Shown in pieces: positions 52,145-61,963 of a stretch of 64,000 bases of DNA. The position numbers were made by a program, and so were the translations under genes. The first letter of the stretch is position 1. Each line of letters begins with the position of its first letter. Below the pieces are notes generated by a model. It worked only from the letters and a program-made list of their open reading frames with translations. It ran no database searches and was not told where the DNA came from. The stretch covers positions 62,001 through 126,000 of the forward strand of contig CANNDC010000001.1 in assembly GCA_947503265.1 (NCBI GenBank), given 5' to 3'. The stretch comes from an uncultured Alteromonadaceae bacterium. Its GTDB lineage: Bacteria; Pseudomonadota; Gammaproteobacteria; Enterobacterales; Alteromonadaceae.

Positions 52145-53155
52145 ATGGCAACTATTTACGAAGTAGCGAAATTAGCAGGTGTTTCAGTATCCACAGTGTC
52201 TCGGGTTCTGAATAGTCACAAAACCGTCAATGAAGAACTTCGCGAGAAAGTAGAAAAGGCGGTCAATCTATTAAATTATCGCCCCAATTCAGTTGCCCGA
52301 TCACTCGCTTCAAATCGTTCAGATAGTGTAGGCATTCTTGTTTCCGAACTTAACACTCCTTTCTTTGGTGAGATGATGCGTGCTGTTGAGTTAACACTTA
52401 GAACAGCTAACAAGCACACTATAATTACTGTTGGCCATAATAAATTGGAACAAGAAGAAGACGGTGTAGACTTCCTTATTGGAAGAAACTGCGATGCACT
52501 TATTATGCATGTCGAAGCTTTGTCTGATGATATGCTTAGGGCCATCAACAGAGACAAAATCCCGATTGCTTTAATTAATAGACAAGTTCAAGGCTTAGAG
52601 GGAGCTTGTATCAGCTTAAACGATGAACTGGGCGGATATTGGGCATGCAAGCACTTAACCGACTTAGGACACACGCGCATCGCTTATATTGCGGGGCCGA
52701 TTCATAAAAATGATGCCAGCCAGAGGCTAGCAGGTCACAACCGGGCTTTGAAGGAAGCGGGATTGAGTATGGATCCGCGGCTTTTTTACGAAGGAAATTA
52801 CTACGAATCTGGTGGGATTGATGGGCTAACAGAGCTGATGGAACGGAACGTCGATTTTACGGCCCTTGTTTGTGCAAATGACTGGATGGCTTCAGGCGCC
52901 ATTACCTGTGCGCGAGATAAAGGCCTGAATCTCCCTCAAGATTTATCTATTATCGGTTTTGATAACGATATGTTTGCGCACCATTTGTATCCAAAACTAA
53001 CCACTCTTCACAACCCCATTTACGATATGGGTGAGATGGCAGCCAAATACATTCTTAACACCGTTTATAAACAAAAAAATCACATTAAAAATGTATTTGA
53101 GCCTCAGTTTATACAGCGCCAATCAACTGAACCCTGTCAGAATTCCACTAGCTAG
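52145..53155 (+). CDS. LacI family transcriptional regulator
   Basis: The 336-residue protein has the LacI helix-turn-helix ATIYEVAKLAGVSVSTVSRVLNSHKTVNEELREKV (residues 2-37) and hinge YRPNSVARSLASNRSD. The periplasmic-binding-like ligand domain includes VGILVSELNTPFFGEMMRAVE and IIGFDNDMFAHHLYPKLTT. It is most likely the regulator of the adjacent TonB receptor, GH1 and GPH genes through the three GAAAGCGCTTTC sites. A small palindrome, TGAGT-GTTA-ACTCA (52104-52117), precedes it and may be an autoregulatory site. Its stop overlaps the convergent GST stop by 4 nt. Confidence 0.93.
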   Translation: MATIYEVAKLAGVSVSTVSRVLNSHKTVNEELREKVEKAVNLLNYRPNSVARSLASNRSDSVGILVSELNTPFFGEMMRAVELTLRTANKHTIITVGHNKLEQEEDGVDFLIGRNCDALIMHVEALSDDMLRAINRDKIPIALINRQVQGLEGACISLNDELGGYWACKHLTDLGHTRIAYIAGPIHKNDASQRLAGHNRALKEAGLSMDPRLFYEGNYYESGGIDGLTELMERNVDFTALVCANDWMASGAITCARDKGLNLPQDLSIIGFDNDMFAHHLYPKLTTLHNPIYDMGEMAAKYILNTVYKQKNHIKNVFEPQFIQRQSTEPCQNSTS

Positions 53156-53775
53156 GTTTTATCTCGAATAGTTTGACCAATTTCGTATGCCTTGATAACA
53201 GCAGGCCTGTTACCTATGCGTTGTGACCAGGTATTTATGTTGGGATATTGGGACATATCAATGCCTAAATAGTCTTGAGATGCTGCGAAAATCCATGGGT
53301 AGCAGGCAATATCTGCAATAGAATATTCACCCGCAATGAAATCGTCTTTTTCCAATTGTTTGTCCAAAACCCCGAGCAGTCTGTGAGTTTCGTTCATGTA
53401 ACGGGATTTTGCGTAGGGTACTTCTTCACTTGCAGCATTTCGAAAATGCCCTGCTTGCCCCATCATTGGACCCAAACCACCAATTTGCCACATCAACCAT
53501 TGTAAAACTTGATAATACTGAATTTTGGACTTGGGCATATACAATCCTGATTTTTCTGCGAGATACATTAGTATCGCCCCAGACTCGAAAATACGATGCT
53601 TACCATCCACCAAGGCTGGGATTTTATTGTTGGGTGAAATCTCCAAGAAATCAGCCGCAAACTGTTCTCCCTTACCAATGTTGACTGGGAATGCATTGTA
53701 TTCCATTTTAGCTTCTTCTAGAAAAATCAGAGGCTTATAACCATTTGGAGTGGTCCAAAAGTAGAGGTCTATCAT
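53152..53775 (-). CDS. Glutathione S-transferase, Nu-class/Ure2-like
   Basis: From the ATG at 53775 the protein has 207 residues. The thioredoxin-like domain begins DLYFWTTPNGYKPLIFLEE, with NNKIPALVDGKHRIFESGAILMYLAEK for the glutathione gamma-glutamyl site. The helical domain includes GEYSIADIACYPWI. The TPNGYK motif matches YfcG/YghU-type GSTs that act as disulfide-bond reductases. An upstream start at 53871 would add 32 residues that do not fit. It is convergent with lacI; the CTAG at 53152-53155 gives both genes a TAG stop. Confidence 0.9.
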   Translation of the reverse strand: MIDLYFWTTPNGYKPLIFLEEAKMEYNAFPVNIGKGEQFAADFLEISPNNKIPALVDGKHRIFESGAILMYLAEKSGLYMPKSKIQYYQVLQWLMWQIGGLGPMMGQAGHFRNAASEEVPYAKSRYMNETHRLLGVLDKQLEKDDFIAGEYSIADIACYPWIFAASQDYLGIDMSQYPNINTWSQRIGNRPAVIKAYEIGQTIRDKT

Positions 53776-53989
53776 GGTTTTCTCTTGTTTGATTGAATGA
53801 AGTATCCATTGTACACAAGCAAATTGCTCTTTGAACTCAGGCTTATATCCAAATGTTATTTTATTGAGCAAAAAATAAGCAGCAAAAACTTCAAAGGTAT
53901 TGATTTATTAAAGATATGATGTTTGAATTGAATAGATCTAGAATTATTAACAAATTTTTAATATAACTTTTTGTTACGAGGAAAAATGA

Positions 53990-55555
53990 ATGCCTAGTGT
54001 ATTGCGAAAAAGCCTAATGCGAAAAAGATTACTGCAAAAAAGTGGAATTGCGTTGTTAGCAACAACGACCGCGTTCTTAGTCGGATGCCAAGGAGATAAA
54101 CAAGACGTCGGTTCGGCCAATGCAAACGAAAAATCCGCCGAAAAGCCTGCCGTTGTGATTAACAATCCTTTCAATCCCGCGTCTGATCCTGAAAACACGG
54201 GTGGCTGGATTCTTAATGAGGCAGTAAGTGATGAATTTGAAGGTAGTGAACTCGACTCTGAAAAATGGTTTGTCGAAGGTCAAAATGGCGACTACTACAT
54301 ATGGAAAGGCCGTGCTCCTTCGCAATTTGTTCCTCATAACGTCCGCCTTGAAGACGGCAAACTCAAGCTGAGAACTGCATGGGAACCTGATTATGACTTT
54401 ATTGAAGAAAGTTATGCAGATGGTCCTATGGGCGTTTCCCCATACGGGAAAATGAAAGACGGTACACCCATGCCAGTTACCACTGCTGCTGTTATTACCA
54501 ATAAGCGTTTTTTGCATGGCTACATGGAAATAAAATCCAAAGTGGGTAATGCCGCTATTACAGGAGCATTTTGGTCAATTGGCTATGAGCAAGAGCTCGA
54601 TATTTTTGAGCAAATGGGAGCGCCTAAAAATAAGAAGGGTAACCTGAAGCCAAATGTGTCCCTGTCTACCATCCATGATTGGAGTCCTCCAGCTGAGCGT
54701 CCTACTCAATCTTTCCAACATAGCCAAAAACTTGATTTCAATGTTGGAGATGAATTTGCGATTTATGGAGCAGAATGGGGTAAAGACTACTTAAAACTCT
54801 ATATTAATGGAGAGCTTATCCGTCACGTCACTCAGGATGAAATTGGTACAGACTGGGTGTTAAACAACCCAATGGAAATCTGGTTGGATTCTGAAATATT
54901 TCATTGGCTAGGTTATCCACATGCTGAAGAGCTACCGGTAGACTTTGAGATTGAGTACTTACGTGTTTGGCAAAAACCAACTGACAACTTACTAGCGCCT
55001 GCTTTCTTCGGATTTGAAGGGCCTAAGTTGTATGAAGACCAGCCAAGACCTCTAGAAATGACGCCAGAAATGAGTATGGACAATGATTATCAGAAGTTTT
55101 GGCGATTTGATGATACCTCAGCAGAGTACCTGAGTATCATTGAAGGTGACTATGCAACAGGTGTCAACAGCCTACAATTCAGAGCTATCAGCAAAACGGA
55201 AGAAGTCAATTTTGACAAAGTGACCGCTATTTCTCCGGAAGGTGCTTTAGAGCTGCCAGCGGGTGACTTCAATCTTAAAGTGAAAGTATGGCTTGATAAA
55301 GGCAGAGTGCCAGAGAAATTCCATGTAAATTTGCTCGATCCTGCGGTAGAGGTCGTTTTTGACGGACTGACCAAAATGGAACGTCAAAAGTGGATTACGC
55401 TTGAAAAGAAAATCACGCGTAGCGCACCTTCTAGCAAGACCGATCAGCTAAGCATCGAAGTGTATAGCGACGATCTAGCTTATGCGAAAAGTATGAAGAA
55501 AAGAAACAAAGCACGTTTCTTAATCGATGATATTGAAATAGAAAAAGCGAAATAA
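53990..55555 (+). CDS. GH16 family endo-glycanase lipoprotein (agarase/porphyranase-like)
   Basis: The 521-residue protein has a lipoprotein signal ending Phe-Leu-Val-Gly-Cys33. The GH16 domain (about 75-340) includes DEFEGSELDSEKWF, IWKGRAPSQFVPHNV and the catalytic motif Glu202-Leu-Asp204-Ile-Phe-Glu207 (nucleophile, Asp helper, acid/base). The WKGRAPSQF and FEIEYLRVWQKP features look nearer to red-algal galactanases (agarases/porphyranases) than to laminarinases; this is inference. A second domain of about 170 residues at the C-terminus may bind carbohydrate. GAGGA precedes the ATG. A strong terminator follows. Confidence 0.88.
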   Translation: MPSVLRKSLMRKRLLQKSGIALLATTTAFLVGCQGDKQDVGSANANEKSAEKPAVVINNPFNPASDPENTGGWILNEAVSDEFEGSELDSEKWFVEGQNGDYYIWKGRAPSQFVPHNVRLEDGKLKLRTAWEPDYDFIEESYADGPMGVSPYGKMKDGTPMPVTTAAVITNKRFLHGYMEIKSKVGNAAITGAFWSIGYEQELDIFEQMGAPKNKKGNLKPNVSLSTIHDWSPPAERPTQSFQHSQKLDFNVGDEFAIYGAEWGKDYLKLYINGELIRHVTQDEIGTDWVLNNPMEIWLDSEIFHWLGYPHAEELPVDFEIEYLRVWQKPTDNLLAPAFFGFEGPKLYEDQPRPLEMTPEMSMDNDYQKFWRFDDTSAEYLSIIEGDYATGVNSLQFRAISKTEEVNFDKVTAISPEGALELPAGDFNLKVKVWLDKGRVPEKFHVNLLDPAVEVVFDGLTKMERQKWITLEKKITRSAPSSKTDQLSIEVYSDDLAYAKSMKKRNKARFLIDDIEIEKAK

Positions 55556-55573
55556 TCTTTAGAGTGTTAAAAC

Positions 55574-55607
55574 AAACCCGTTGGCGTTATAACCAACGGG
55601 TTTTTTT
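55574..55607 (+). terminator. Rho-independent terminator of the GH16 gene
   Basis: The stem AAACCCGTTGG/CCAACGGGTTT (11 bp, loop of 8) is followed by seven T. It lies 19 bp past the GH16 stop. Confidence 0.93.
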
Positions 55608-55818
55608 GTGTTATCCATTTCTGTTGCGCTAACCCGTGTATGTTAAAGAAGATGAGAGACTAGTCTTAAGCGCTGTAATCTCCAACTCTTCATCTGCAAA
55701 TTGCAAAACAAGGATTTATTCTTCGTCGGCACCAGACAACATTATTGCCGATCCAATCAACATGGTTGGAGAGGTTCAAACTTAAAGGGCTCAATCCTTG
55801 ACTTAACTAACATGCCTT

Positions 55819-58800
55819 CTAAGGGTCAGAACGAGGCACGCTATCAATATGTGCCGTTTCTCTGGTGTTTTTACGGCGAATAATGAAATGCCAAAGTCTG
55901 ATAAAAGCGCTTTTCATATCTTCAAACATCAAGTACATACACGGTACTAATATCAAAGTAACTAATGTCGCGTAGAGTACAGCGAAACCTAATGCTATCG
56001 CCATTGGGATAACGAATTTGGCTTGCAGGCTAGTTTCAAACAAAATTGGCAGCACACCCACAAATGTGGTGATAGAGGTTAAGGTAATAGCCCTAAATCG
56101 CGCACAACCCGCTTCCAATACGGCTTCTTTGATATGGTATCCCATCTTCCGTCGTTGATTGACAAAGTCGGTCATGACAAGTGAATCGTTGATCACCACC
56201 CCTGCCGCGGCAATCAGTCCAAACGTGGACATCATACTGATGTCGACTCCGAAAAAGAAATGACCCCAAACAGCGCCAGTAAAACTAAACGGAATGACCG
56301 ACATAATTATCCACGGCTGCAGATAACTTTTCAGTGGAACGGCTAACAAGATAAACACCATCAACATACCTGCGATGAAAAACAATATCTGCTCGTTTTG
56401 CTGTGCTTGTTGTTCCTCTATGGCACCACCCAACTCAGTCTTAACCGATGGGAAGGACGATTTTAACTTGGGTAATAGGTTTTCCTCGATGCTTTTAACC
56501 ACTTCGTTAGGTTCCACCGCTTCCTCGTCGATCGCACCCCACACATAAACACTGCGGTATCCGCCCTCTCGTCTGATATAGCTAATGCCCGGTTTTTCAT
56601 CCAAAGCAACCACATCACCCAGTAATACTTCTTTGCCTCCTGGCGTGGTAACTACCGCATATTTAAGTTCAGCAAATCGTTCGCGAGTGAGTCTTGGGTA
56701 GCGCACCATCACCCGCACTTCTTCACCATCACGAATCACTCGTTGCGCTTCACCACCATAGAAACTTGCGCCCACTTGTCGAGCAATATTGGCGAGATCT
56801 AAGCCCAGATCATAGGCCACGGGCAGCAAAGTCATTTGAATTTCTTTGCTAGCCGGATCAATAGTCGAACTGACGTCGAATAAGCCTTTTTCCTGTTGCA
56901 ACATTGATATAAATTGTCGACCGGCAGCGTTCAAGGTTTCGATATCAGAACCAAACAACAAGTAACCAAACTCACCATCGTCATTGCCACCACCGTTAAC
57001 ATCGTCGCGCACCACGAATGATTTCATACCTGGGATCTCTGGTATGGATTCTCGCCATCTACGCGCTAATTCAAAGGTATCAAAGTGACGGTCATCTTCC
57101 CCTACTAGTGGGATAACCAGGCGACCTTCTGTTCTTCCTTGGTTAAACACCAGCATATCGCGGATCATACCTGAACCGTATTCTTGGACGATTTGCCTTT
57201 CTACGTTTTGAACTGTCTTTTCAATTAGTTGCAACGCTTGAATGGTTGCCGTATCGGATACGTTTTCATTCATTTCAATCTTGATATCAGGAAAATCGTG
57301 AGGCACTTTCGGTGTTGGCACCATACGCACATAGTTACCTTGAATTAGCCCAGCACTTAAAAGTAGCATGGCAAAGAAAACGGCAAATACCACCCAGCGC
57401 CACTCTGTGCACTTAGTCACAAAGTTTCGATATGAACCGTAAACAAAACCAAAAAACCGCTTATTAAATCTATCTCGCCAAGAACCTTCTTTGATAGGTT
57501 TGAAGTTTGTGTGGGCGAGGTGAGCGGGCAAGATTAACTTGGACTCAATTAAACTGAATATCAAACACAATATAACCACAGTGGCAATATTGTAGAAGAA
57601 TGCCCCTTCTGGTCCGCTTGATAGGGTAAAGGGGGCAAATACAGCTATTGTGGTTAACACCCCAAAGGTCGCAGGTGTGGCAACTTTCTTAGCACCGCGA
57701 ACTACGCTTTCTACTCCTCCGCCTTCTTTCTCTATTTCTGTATAGGCACTTTCACCTATGACAATGGCGTCATCGACCACTATCCCCAGTACCATGATGA
57801 AAGCGAATAATGACAAGATATTAATACTGACGCCAAACATACTCATAGACATTAGCGCACCTAGGAAGCACACAGGCAGTCCGACCATCACCCAGAGCGC
57901 TAGTCTAAATCTGAGAAAAATGGTGAGCATCAGTGCTACCAACACAGCCCCTTGAAACAAGTTGCTGAGCATCATATCCAGACGCGCATTCAAGTAGTAC
58001 GTCATATCTACCAATATTTTCAATTCGAAACCTTCGGGTAAGGTTTTGTTTCTCGCTTCGATATAGTCTTTGACTGACTTGGCAACAGGCACCATATTTT
58101 GATCTTTGGTGGCGTTAACCGATAGGAAAATGGCGTTTTTACCCGAGTATTTGAAGTAACGCTCGCCTTCAGTGAATTCATCTTTTATGTAGGCGACATC
58201 TTCTAACAAGACGCGCGCACCGTTGTTACCAATTTTTACCGGAATACGACGAAACTCGTCTCCACTATAAAATTGATTTTCCACGCGAACTGAAATAATG
58301 CCCGAATCTGTGCGCAGTTGACCGGCAGAAATATTGGCGGAATAACGCTGGATAGCACTGGCAACGTCAGCGATGGAGATATTGTATTTACGCAGCTCAC
58401 CCGGCTGTATTTCAATGGCAATTTCTGCTTCTGGTGCTTGAAGTTCAACTAACGAAACGTTACCCAACTGAAGCAATTCATCTTCCACTTGTTTCGCAAG
58501 GGGTTTCAAGTCGGTGAGGGGGGCATCAGCAACCAGCGACATTTCAATTACGTCTTGATTAAACTCCCATTGTGAAACAGTAACGGGCTCCATATCAGCA
58601 GGGAAATTTGCTATGCCGTCGACCCTGAGCTTAACTTTATCAAGAACATCGGTGAGTTCTTCGTCAGGATTGATTTCTAGCGTTATTCGGCCACTACCTC
58701 TGAAAGAGCGGGAAACACTGCTTTTGATCTCGGTAATGTCCTTTATTGATTCCTCAATTTTAATCAATATCCCTTCTTCGATTTCTTGCGGAGAGGCTCC

Positions 58801-58983
58801 TCGGTAATTAGCTTGAATATTGATGTAGTTGATTTCAATATTCGGAAACATTTGTCGCTGAATGGTGAAATAACTAATGATTCCCATGATGATGATAAAA
58901 ATCATCATTAAATTAGCCGCAACAGAATTGTTGGCGAAGTAGGCGATTATGCCGGTTTGTTTTGTCTGGTCATTCATGGGCAT
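55819..58983 (-). CDS. RND family efflux pump inner-membrane subunit
   Basis: The 1054-residue protein follows the AcrB/MexB plan: an N-terminal helix with SVAANLMMIFIIIMGIISYF, a large periplasmic domain, the transmembrane core VLGIVVDDAIVIGESAYTEIEKEGG with the proton-relay Asp pair, a second periplasmic domain, and a C-terminal helix bundle with SVIPFSFTGAVWGHFFFGVDISMMSTFGLIAAAGVVINDSLVMTDFVNQ. The adaptor gene lies 23 bp upstream on the same strand. It is nearer to the MdtB/CusA-unlike marine HAE-1 clade; substrate is not known. The outer-membrane factor is not adjacent. Confidence 0.93.
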   Translation of the reverse strand: MPMNDQTKQTGIIAYFANNSVAANLMMIFIIIMGIISYFTIQRQMFPNIEINYINIQANYRGASPQEIEEGILIKIEESIKDITEIKSSVSRSFRGSGRITLEINPDEELTDVLDKVKLRVDGIANFPADMEPVTVSQWEFNQDVIEMSLVADAPLTDLKPLAKQVEDELLQLGNVSLVELQAPEAEIAIEIQPGELRKYNISIADVASAIQRYSANISAGQLRTDSGIISVRVENQFYSGDEFRRIPVKIGNNGARVLLEDVAYIKDEFTEGERYFKYSGKNAIFLSVNATKDQNMVPVAKSVKDYIEARNKTLPEGFELKILVDMTYYLNARLDMMLSNLFQGAVLVALMLTIFLRFRLALWVMVGLPVCFLGALMSMSMFGVSINILSLFAFIMVLGIVVDDAIVIGESAYTEIEKEGGGVESVVRGAKKVATPATFGVLTTIAVFAPFTLSSGPEGAFFYNIATVVILCLIFSLIESKLILPAHLAHTNFKPIKEGSWRDRFNKRFFGFVYGSYRNFVTKCTEWRWVVFAVFFAMLLLSAGLIQGNYVRMVPTPKVPHDFPDIKIEMNENVSDTATIQALQLIEKTVQNVERQIVQEYGSGMIRDMLVFNQGRTEGRLVIPLVGEDDRHFDTFELARRWRESIPEIPGMKSFVVRDDVNGGGNDDGEFGYLLFGSDIETLNAAGRQFISMLQQEKGLFDVSSTIDPASKEIQMTLLPVAYDLGLDLANIARQVGASFYGGEAQRVIRDGEEVRVMVRYPRLTRERFAELKYAVVTTPGGKEVLLGDVVALDEKPGISYIRREGGYRSVYVWGAIDEEAVEPNEVVKSIEENLLPKLKSSFPSVKTELGGAIEEQQAQQNEQILFFIAGMLMVFILLAVPLKSYLQPWIIMSVIPFSFTGAVWGHFFFGVDISMMSTFGLIAAAGVVINDSLVMTDFVNQRRKMGYHIKEAVLEAGCARFRAITLTSITTFVGVLPILFETSLQAKFVIPMAIALGFAVLYATLVTLILVPCMYLMFEDMKSAFIRLWHFIIRRKNTRETAHIDSVPRSDP

Positions 58984-59006
58984 GTATACCGTGCTAGTTA
59001 TTCTGG

Positions 59007-60161
59007 TTAGTTGGCAACCAATTCATTTGAATCGTTTTCAGTTGATAGTCTTACTTCCATACCCTTTTGAGGATATTCAGGCAAGGTCATGACAACTTGA
59101 TCATTATTTTTTAAGCCTTTGCTGATCAAAAAGTACTCACCTTCTTCACGCATGATTTCTACGCGCTTGGGTAACAATTTATTTTCACTGTCCACAACCC
59201 AAACAATTTTATTAGTGACGAGATCTTGCGGTAGTCGATAAACATTTTCCAAGGTTTGACCTGAAATGTTGACTTCAACATAGCTGCCAAATTTCAATGC
59301 AGGCGCATTGGTTTTCAGGCTATATGGGTCTTCAATTCTTACCACCAGTTGACTCATTCTTGTGCTTTGGTCTACCACCCCTAAATCACGAGAGATTTGT
59401 CCAACTCGACTAAACGTTTGGTTGCCTTTGTTGATCACTATGGCTTCTTGATTTTCTAAGTTTGAGGGTAAGAATTTGCTGTCAAATCCTGCGATTGGAA
59501 ACACCACTTCCGCTGTTTCTACATTGTTTATCATGCCAGCAGCAGACCCTCGATTGACAAACTGACCCAAACCAATATCTCTAGATATAATCAAGGCATC
59601 GTAGGGGGCTTTGACATCACAATTTCGTAAATCACGTTTTGCTATTTTGATATTTGCTTCAGCTGCTTTAAGTCGTGCTTTTGCACTTAACACTTGCGGC
59701 TTTCTCAAATAAAGGTCACTCACTTTTGCGGCGGGTAAATTTTTCGCTTCACGCTTGGCAACTTCTGCTCGAGCTTGTTCTTCGATTAGTTGAGATTGAG
59801 CAAGTGCGAGTTCTGACTCTGCAAGCAAAAGTGCTGCTTCGTAGCTATCTTTTTCTATGCTAAACAGGACTTCACCACGCTTAACCAAGCCACCAGCAAC
59901 AAATTTGGGATTCCAACTAATCAATTCACCCGACACTTGAGCCGAAAGCGTGGTTGCTTCTAGAGGTTGCACTTCACCAAAACTATTAATCAGTACTTGA
60001 TAATTTTGCGCAGCAGCACTCTCAACTTTGACATATGGGCGTGTATCAACAACCTCTTTCTCGTCTTCATCCCCGGCTGACGCAGCAATGCCGATCATAC
60101 CGCCAAAACCTAATCCAATGACAATCAGAAATGCTAGGAGTTTTTTAAAAAAATCATTCAT
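59007..60161 (-). CDS. RND efflux periplasmic adaptor (membrane fusion) protein
   Basis: The 384-residue protein has an N-terminal anchor segment (LLAFLIVIGLGFGGMIGIAAS), then a lipoyl/hairpin part with VSGELISWNPKFVAGGLVKRGEVLFSIEKDSYEAALLLAESELALAQSQLIEEQ forming a coiled coil, and the APYDALIISRDIGLGQFVNRG lipoyl half. A beta-barrel region follows. It links the inner-membrane pump at 55819 to an outer-membrane channel. The start has no clear ribosome-binding site; the next in-frame ATG is too far inside the anchor. Confidence 0.93.
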   Translation of the reverse strand: MNDFFKKLLAFLIVIGLGFGGMIGIAASAGDEDEKEVVDTRPYVKVESAAAQNYQVLINSFGEVQPLEATTLSAQVSGELISWNPKFVAGGLVKRGEVLFSIEKDSYEAALLLAESELALAQSQLIEEQARAEVAKREAKNLPAAKVSDLYLRKPQVLSAKARLKAAEANIKIAKRDLRNCDVKAPYDALIISRDIGLGQFVNRGSAAGMINNVETAEVVFPIAGFDSKFLPSNLENQEAIVINKGNQTFSRVGQISRDLGVVDQSTRMSQLVVRIEDPYSLKTNAPALKFGSYVEVNISGQTLENVYRLPQDLVTNKIVWVVDSENKLLPKRVEIMREEGEYFLISKGLKNNDQVVMTLPEYPQKGMEVRLSTENDSNELVAN

Positions 60162-60353
60162 AAGAGGTACACGCTTAATCCATTTTGTAGAAAAAAGAAC
60201 AATTTTGGTGGAATAGACACCAATCGCAAATAGTATACCTGAAAATTGTTTGTTCAGGAGATGCTCAATTTGTAACTAATCGTGATATACGTACAATTGT
60301 CAAAAAAAGACTCACAATAAATAACAGACCCTAATGATAAGAGGTTCATTCTA

Positions 60354-60896
60354 GTGAAAAAAATCTTGTTTCTAATATTCATTTTGATCAATTTTTCTTG
60401 GGGGCTTTTTGTTCAGGCAGCAGAGACATTTTCCGCCGGTCCTGTCATTGCGAAATTTGGCAAACACGCTGAAGTTGAACTATCTGAGCCTATTGACAAA
60501 ACTAGCTCATTTAAAATTGCGTTCGATGTCAGTGAGCGATCAGGTGAAGATAACTTAAATCGGCGCTTCGAAACCTTGGCAAGGTTTATCAATATGCACG
60601 TTGCTAACGGCATACCGTTAAAAAATATCGACTTAGCCTTAGTTGTGCACGGTAAAGCGGGTTTTGATTTACTCAAAACCGCTTCTTATCAGGCACGTTT
60701 CGAACAACAAAACCCTAGCGCTGAGTTGGTCAAAGTACTGTTGGCAAATGGAGTGAAAATATTTCTTTGCGGACAATCAGCCGCTTACTACGACATTGCC
60801 AGTCAAGACTTGATAAATAATGTGCAAATGTCGCTGTCCGCTATGACGGCCAATGCGCTTTTAAGTCAACAGGGTTATTCACTCAATCCTTTTTAG
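60354..60896 (+). CDS. Exported DsrE/DsrF-like protein
   Basis: The 180-residue protein starts at GTG and has a signal peptide (KKILFLIFILINFSWGLFVQA). The mature part has the DsrE-like order: FKIAFDVSERSG, LNRRFETLARFINMH, LALVVHGKAGFDLL, and VLLANGVKIFLCGQSAAYY with a conserved cysteine near 142. DsrE-like exported proteins are known from marine bacteria; the role is not known, though sulfur relay has been proposed for cytoplasmic relatives. AAGAGG lies upstream. It stands alone between the RND operon and the ATP-grasp gene. Confidence 0.83.
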   Translation: MKKILFLIFILINFSWGLFVQAAETFSAGPVIAKFGKHAEVELSEPIDKTSSFKIAFDVSERSGEDNLNRRFETLARFINMHVANGIPLKNIDLALVVHGKAGFDLLKTASYQARFEQQNPSAELVKVLLANGVKIFLCGQSAAYYDIASQDLINNVQMSLSAMTANALLSQQGYSLNPF

Positions 60897-61038
60897 TGGT
60901 TCAAATCGCCAAAGGTGCAGGCTATGCATCAAAAAACCGGAGTTGTGACTAATCCGAAAAAAATACTTTCTTCTATAGAGGCGATGAAAAAAAGTCTGTA
61001 ACCTGAGAAGAATTAAACTATTTTGAGGGCAGATAGCC

Positions 61039-61926
61039 ATGCGTAAAGTCGCTATCCTCACGACGGATGAACTGGAAGAATTTTTTGTTTATGATCATTT
61101 AGTTGATGCTCCTTTGCTGGAACAAGGGTGGGAAACGGAAGAAGTGTCTTGGAAGGATACTGGCACAAAGTGGGATCAATATGATGTTGTTGTGATTCGC
61201 AGCACTTGGGACTATCAATCTGATCCGGAGGCATTTATGGCGTGCCTTGAAAAAATCGAAGCCAGCAAAGCAACACTTGAAAACAGTTTTAAACTGGTTA
61301 GTTGGAATATCAGTAAGGGCTATTTGAAAGACTTACAGGAAAAAGGAATACCCGTCACGCCGACACGCTGGCAAGACAACTATGATCATCAAACGCTAGT
61401 TGATAGTTTCGAACATTTTGAATCTGACGAAATAGTGATAAAGCCATTGGTTAGCGCCAATGCAGATGACACATATCGGCTCAATAAAAAACAAGCAGAT
61501 GAACAACAAACACATCTGCAAGAAGTCTTCGCCGAGAAAAAGCATATGATTCAACCTTTTCTACAAGAGGTGGTGTTCGAAGGTGAATATTCCCTGTTCT
61601 ACTTCAATGGTGAATATAGTCACACCATTGTTAAGGTGCCCAAGCGCGGTGACTTTCGTGTTCAAGAGGAGCATGGGGGTGTGTTAAGGAGTGTCGATCC
61701 GCATCCTAAACTGTTACAAATCAGCGAAAAAGTAATTGAAGCACTTCCTGATACTTCTTTATATGCACGAATTGATTTGGTGCGCACTGATAATGGCTTT
61801 GTCGTAATGGAAATTGAATTAATAGAACCCTCTTTGTATTTCAATATGGATCCAGATTCACCGAAACGATTTGCAGATGCTTTTGTAAGTCGTCACGGCA
61901 TAGGGGAAAGTAAAGAAGAAGGGTGA
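61039..61926 (+). CDS. ATP-grasp domain protein (glutathione synthetase/DcsG-like)
   Basis: The 295-residue cytoplasmic protein has the ATP-grasp layout: WDQYDVVVIRSTWDY at the N-terminal domain, then IVIKPLVSANADDTYRL for the ATP lysine, QPFLQEVVFEGEYSLFYFNGEYSHTIVK, and C-terminal YARIDLVRTDNGFVVMEIELIEPSLYF with the Mg-binding Glu/Asn-type residues. It resembles DcsG-type (O-ureido-serine ligase) and prokaryotic glutathione-synthetase-like proteins. It probably joins a carboxylate to an amine; substrates are unknown. GAGGG precedes the ATG. Confidence 0.85.
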   Translation: MRKVAILTTDELEEFFVYDHLVDAPLLEQGWETEEVSWKDTGTKWDQYDVVVIRSTWDYQSDPEAFMACLEKIEASKATLENSFKLVSWNISKGYLKDLQEKGIPVTPTRWQDNYDHQTLVDSFEHFESDEIVIKPLVSANADDTYRLNKKQADEQQTHLQEVFAEKKHMIQPFLQEVVFEGEYSLFYFNGEYSHTIVKVPKRGDFRVQEEHGGVLRSVDPHPKLLQISEKVIEALPDTSLYARIDLVRTDNGFVVMEIELIEPSLYFNMDPDSPKRFADAFVSRHGIGESKEEG

Positions 61927-61963
61927 TCCATCCTTGGATCTGCAGAATAATCGTTATGTGTGC

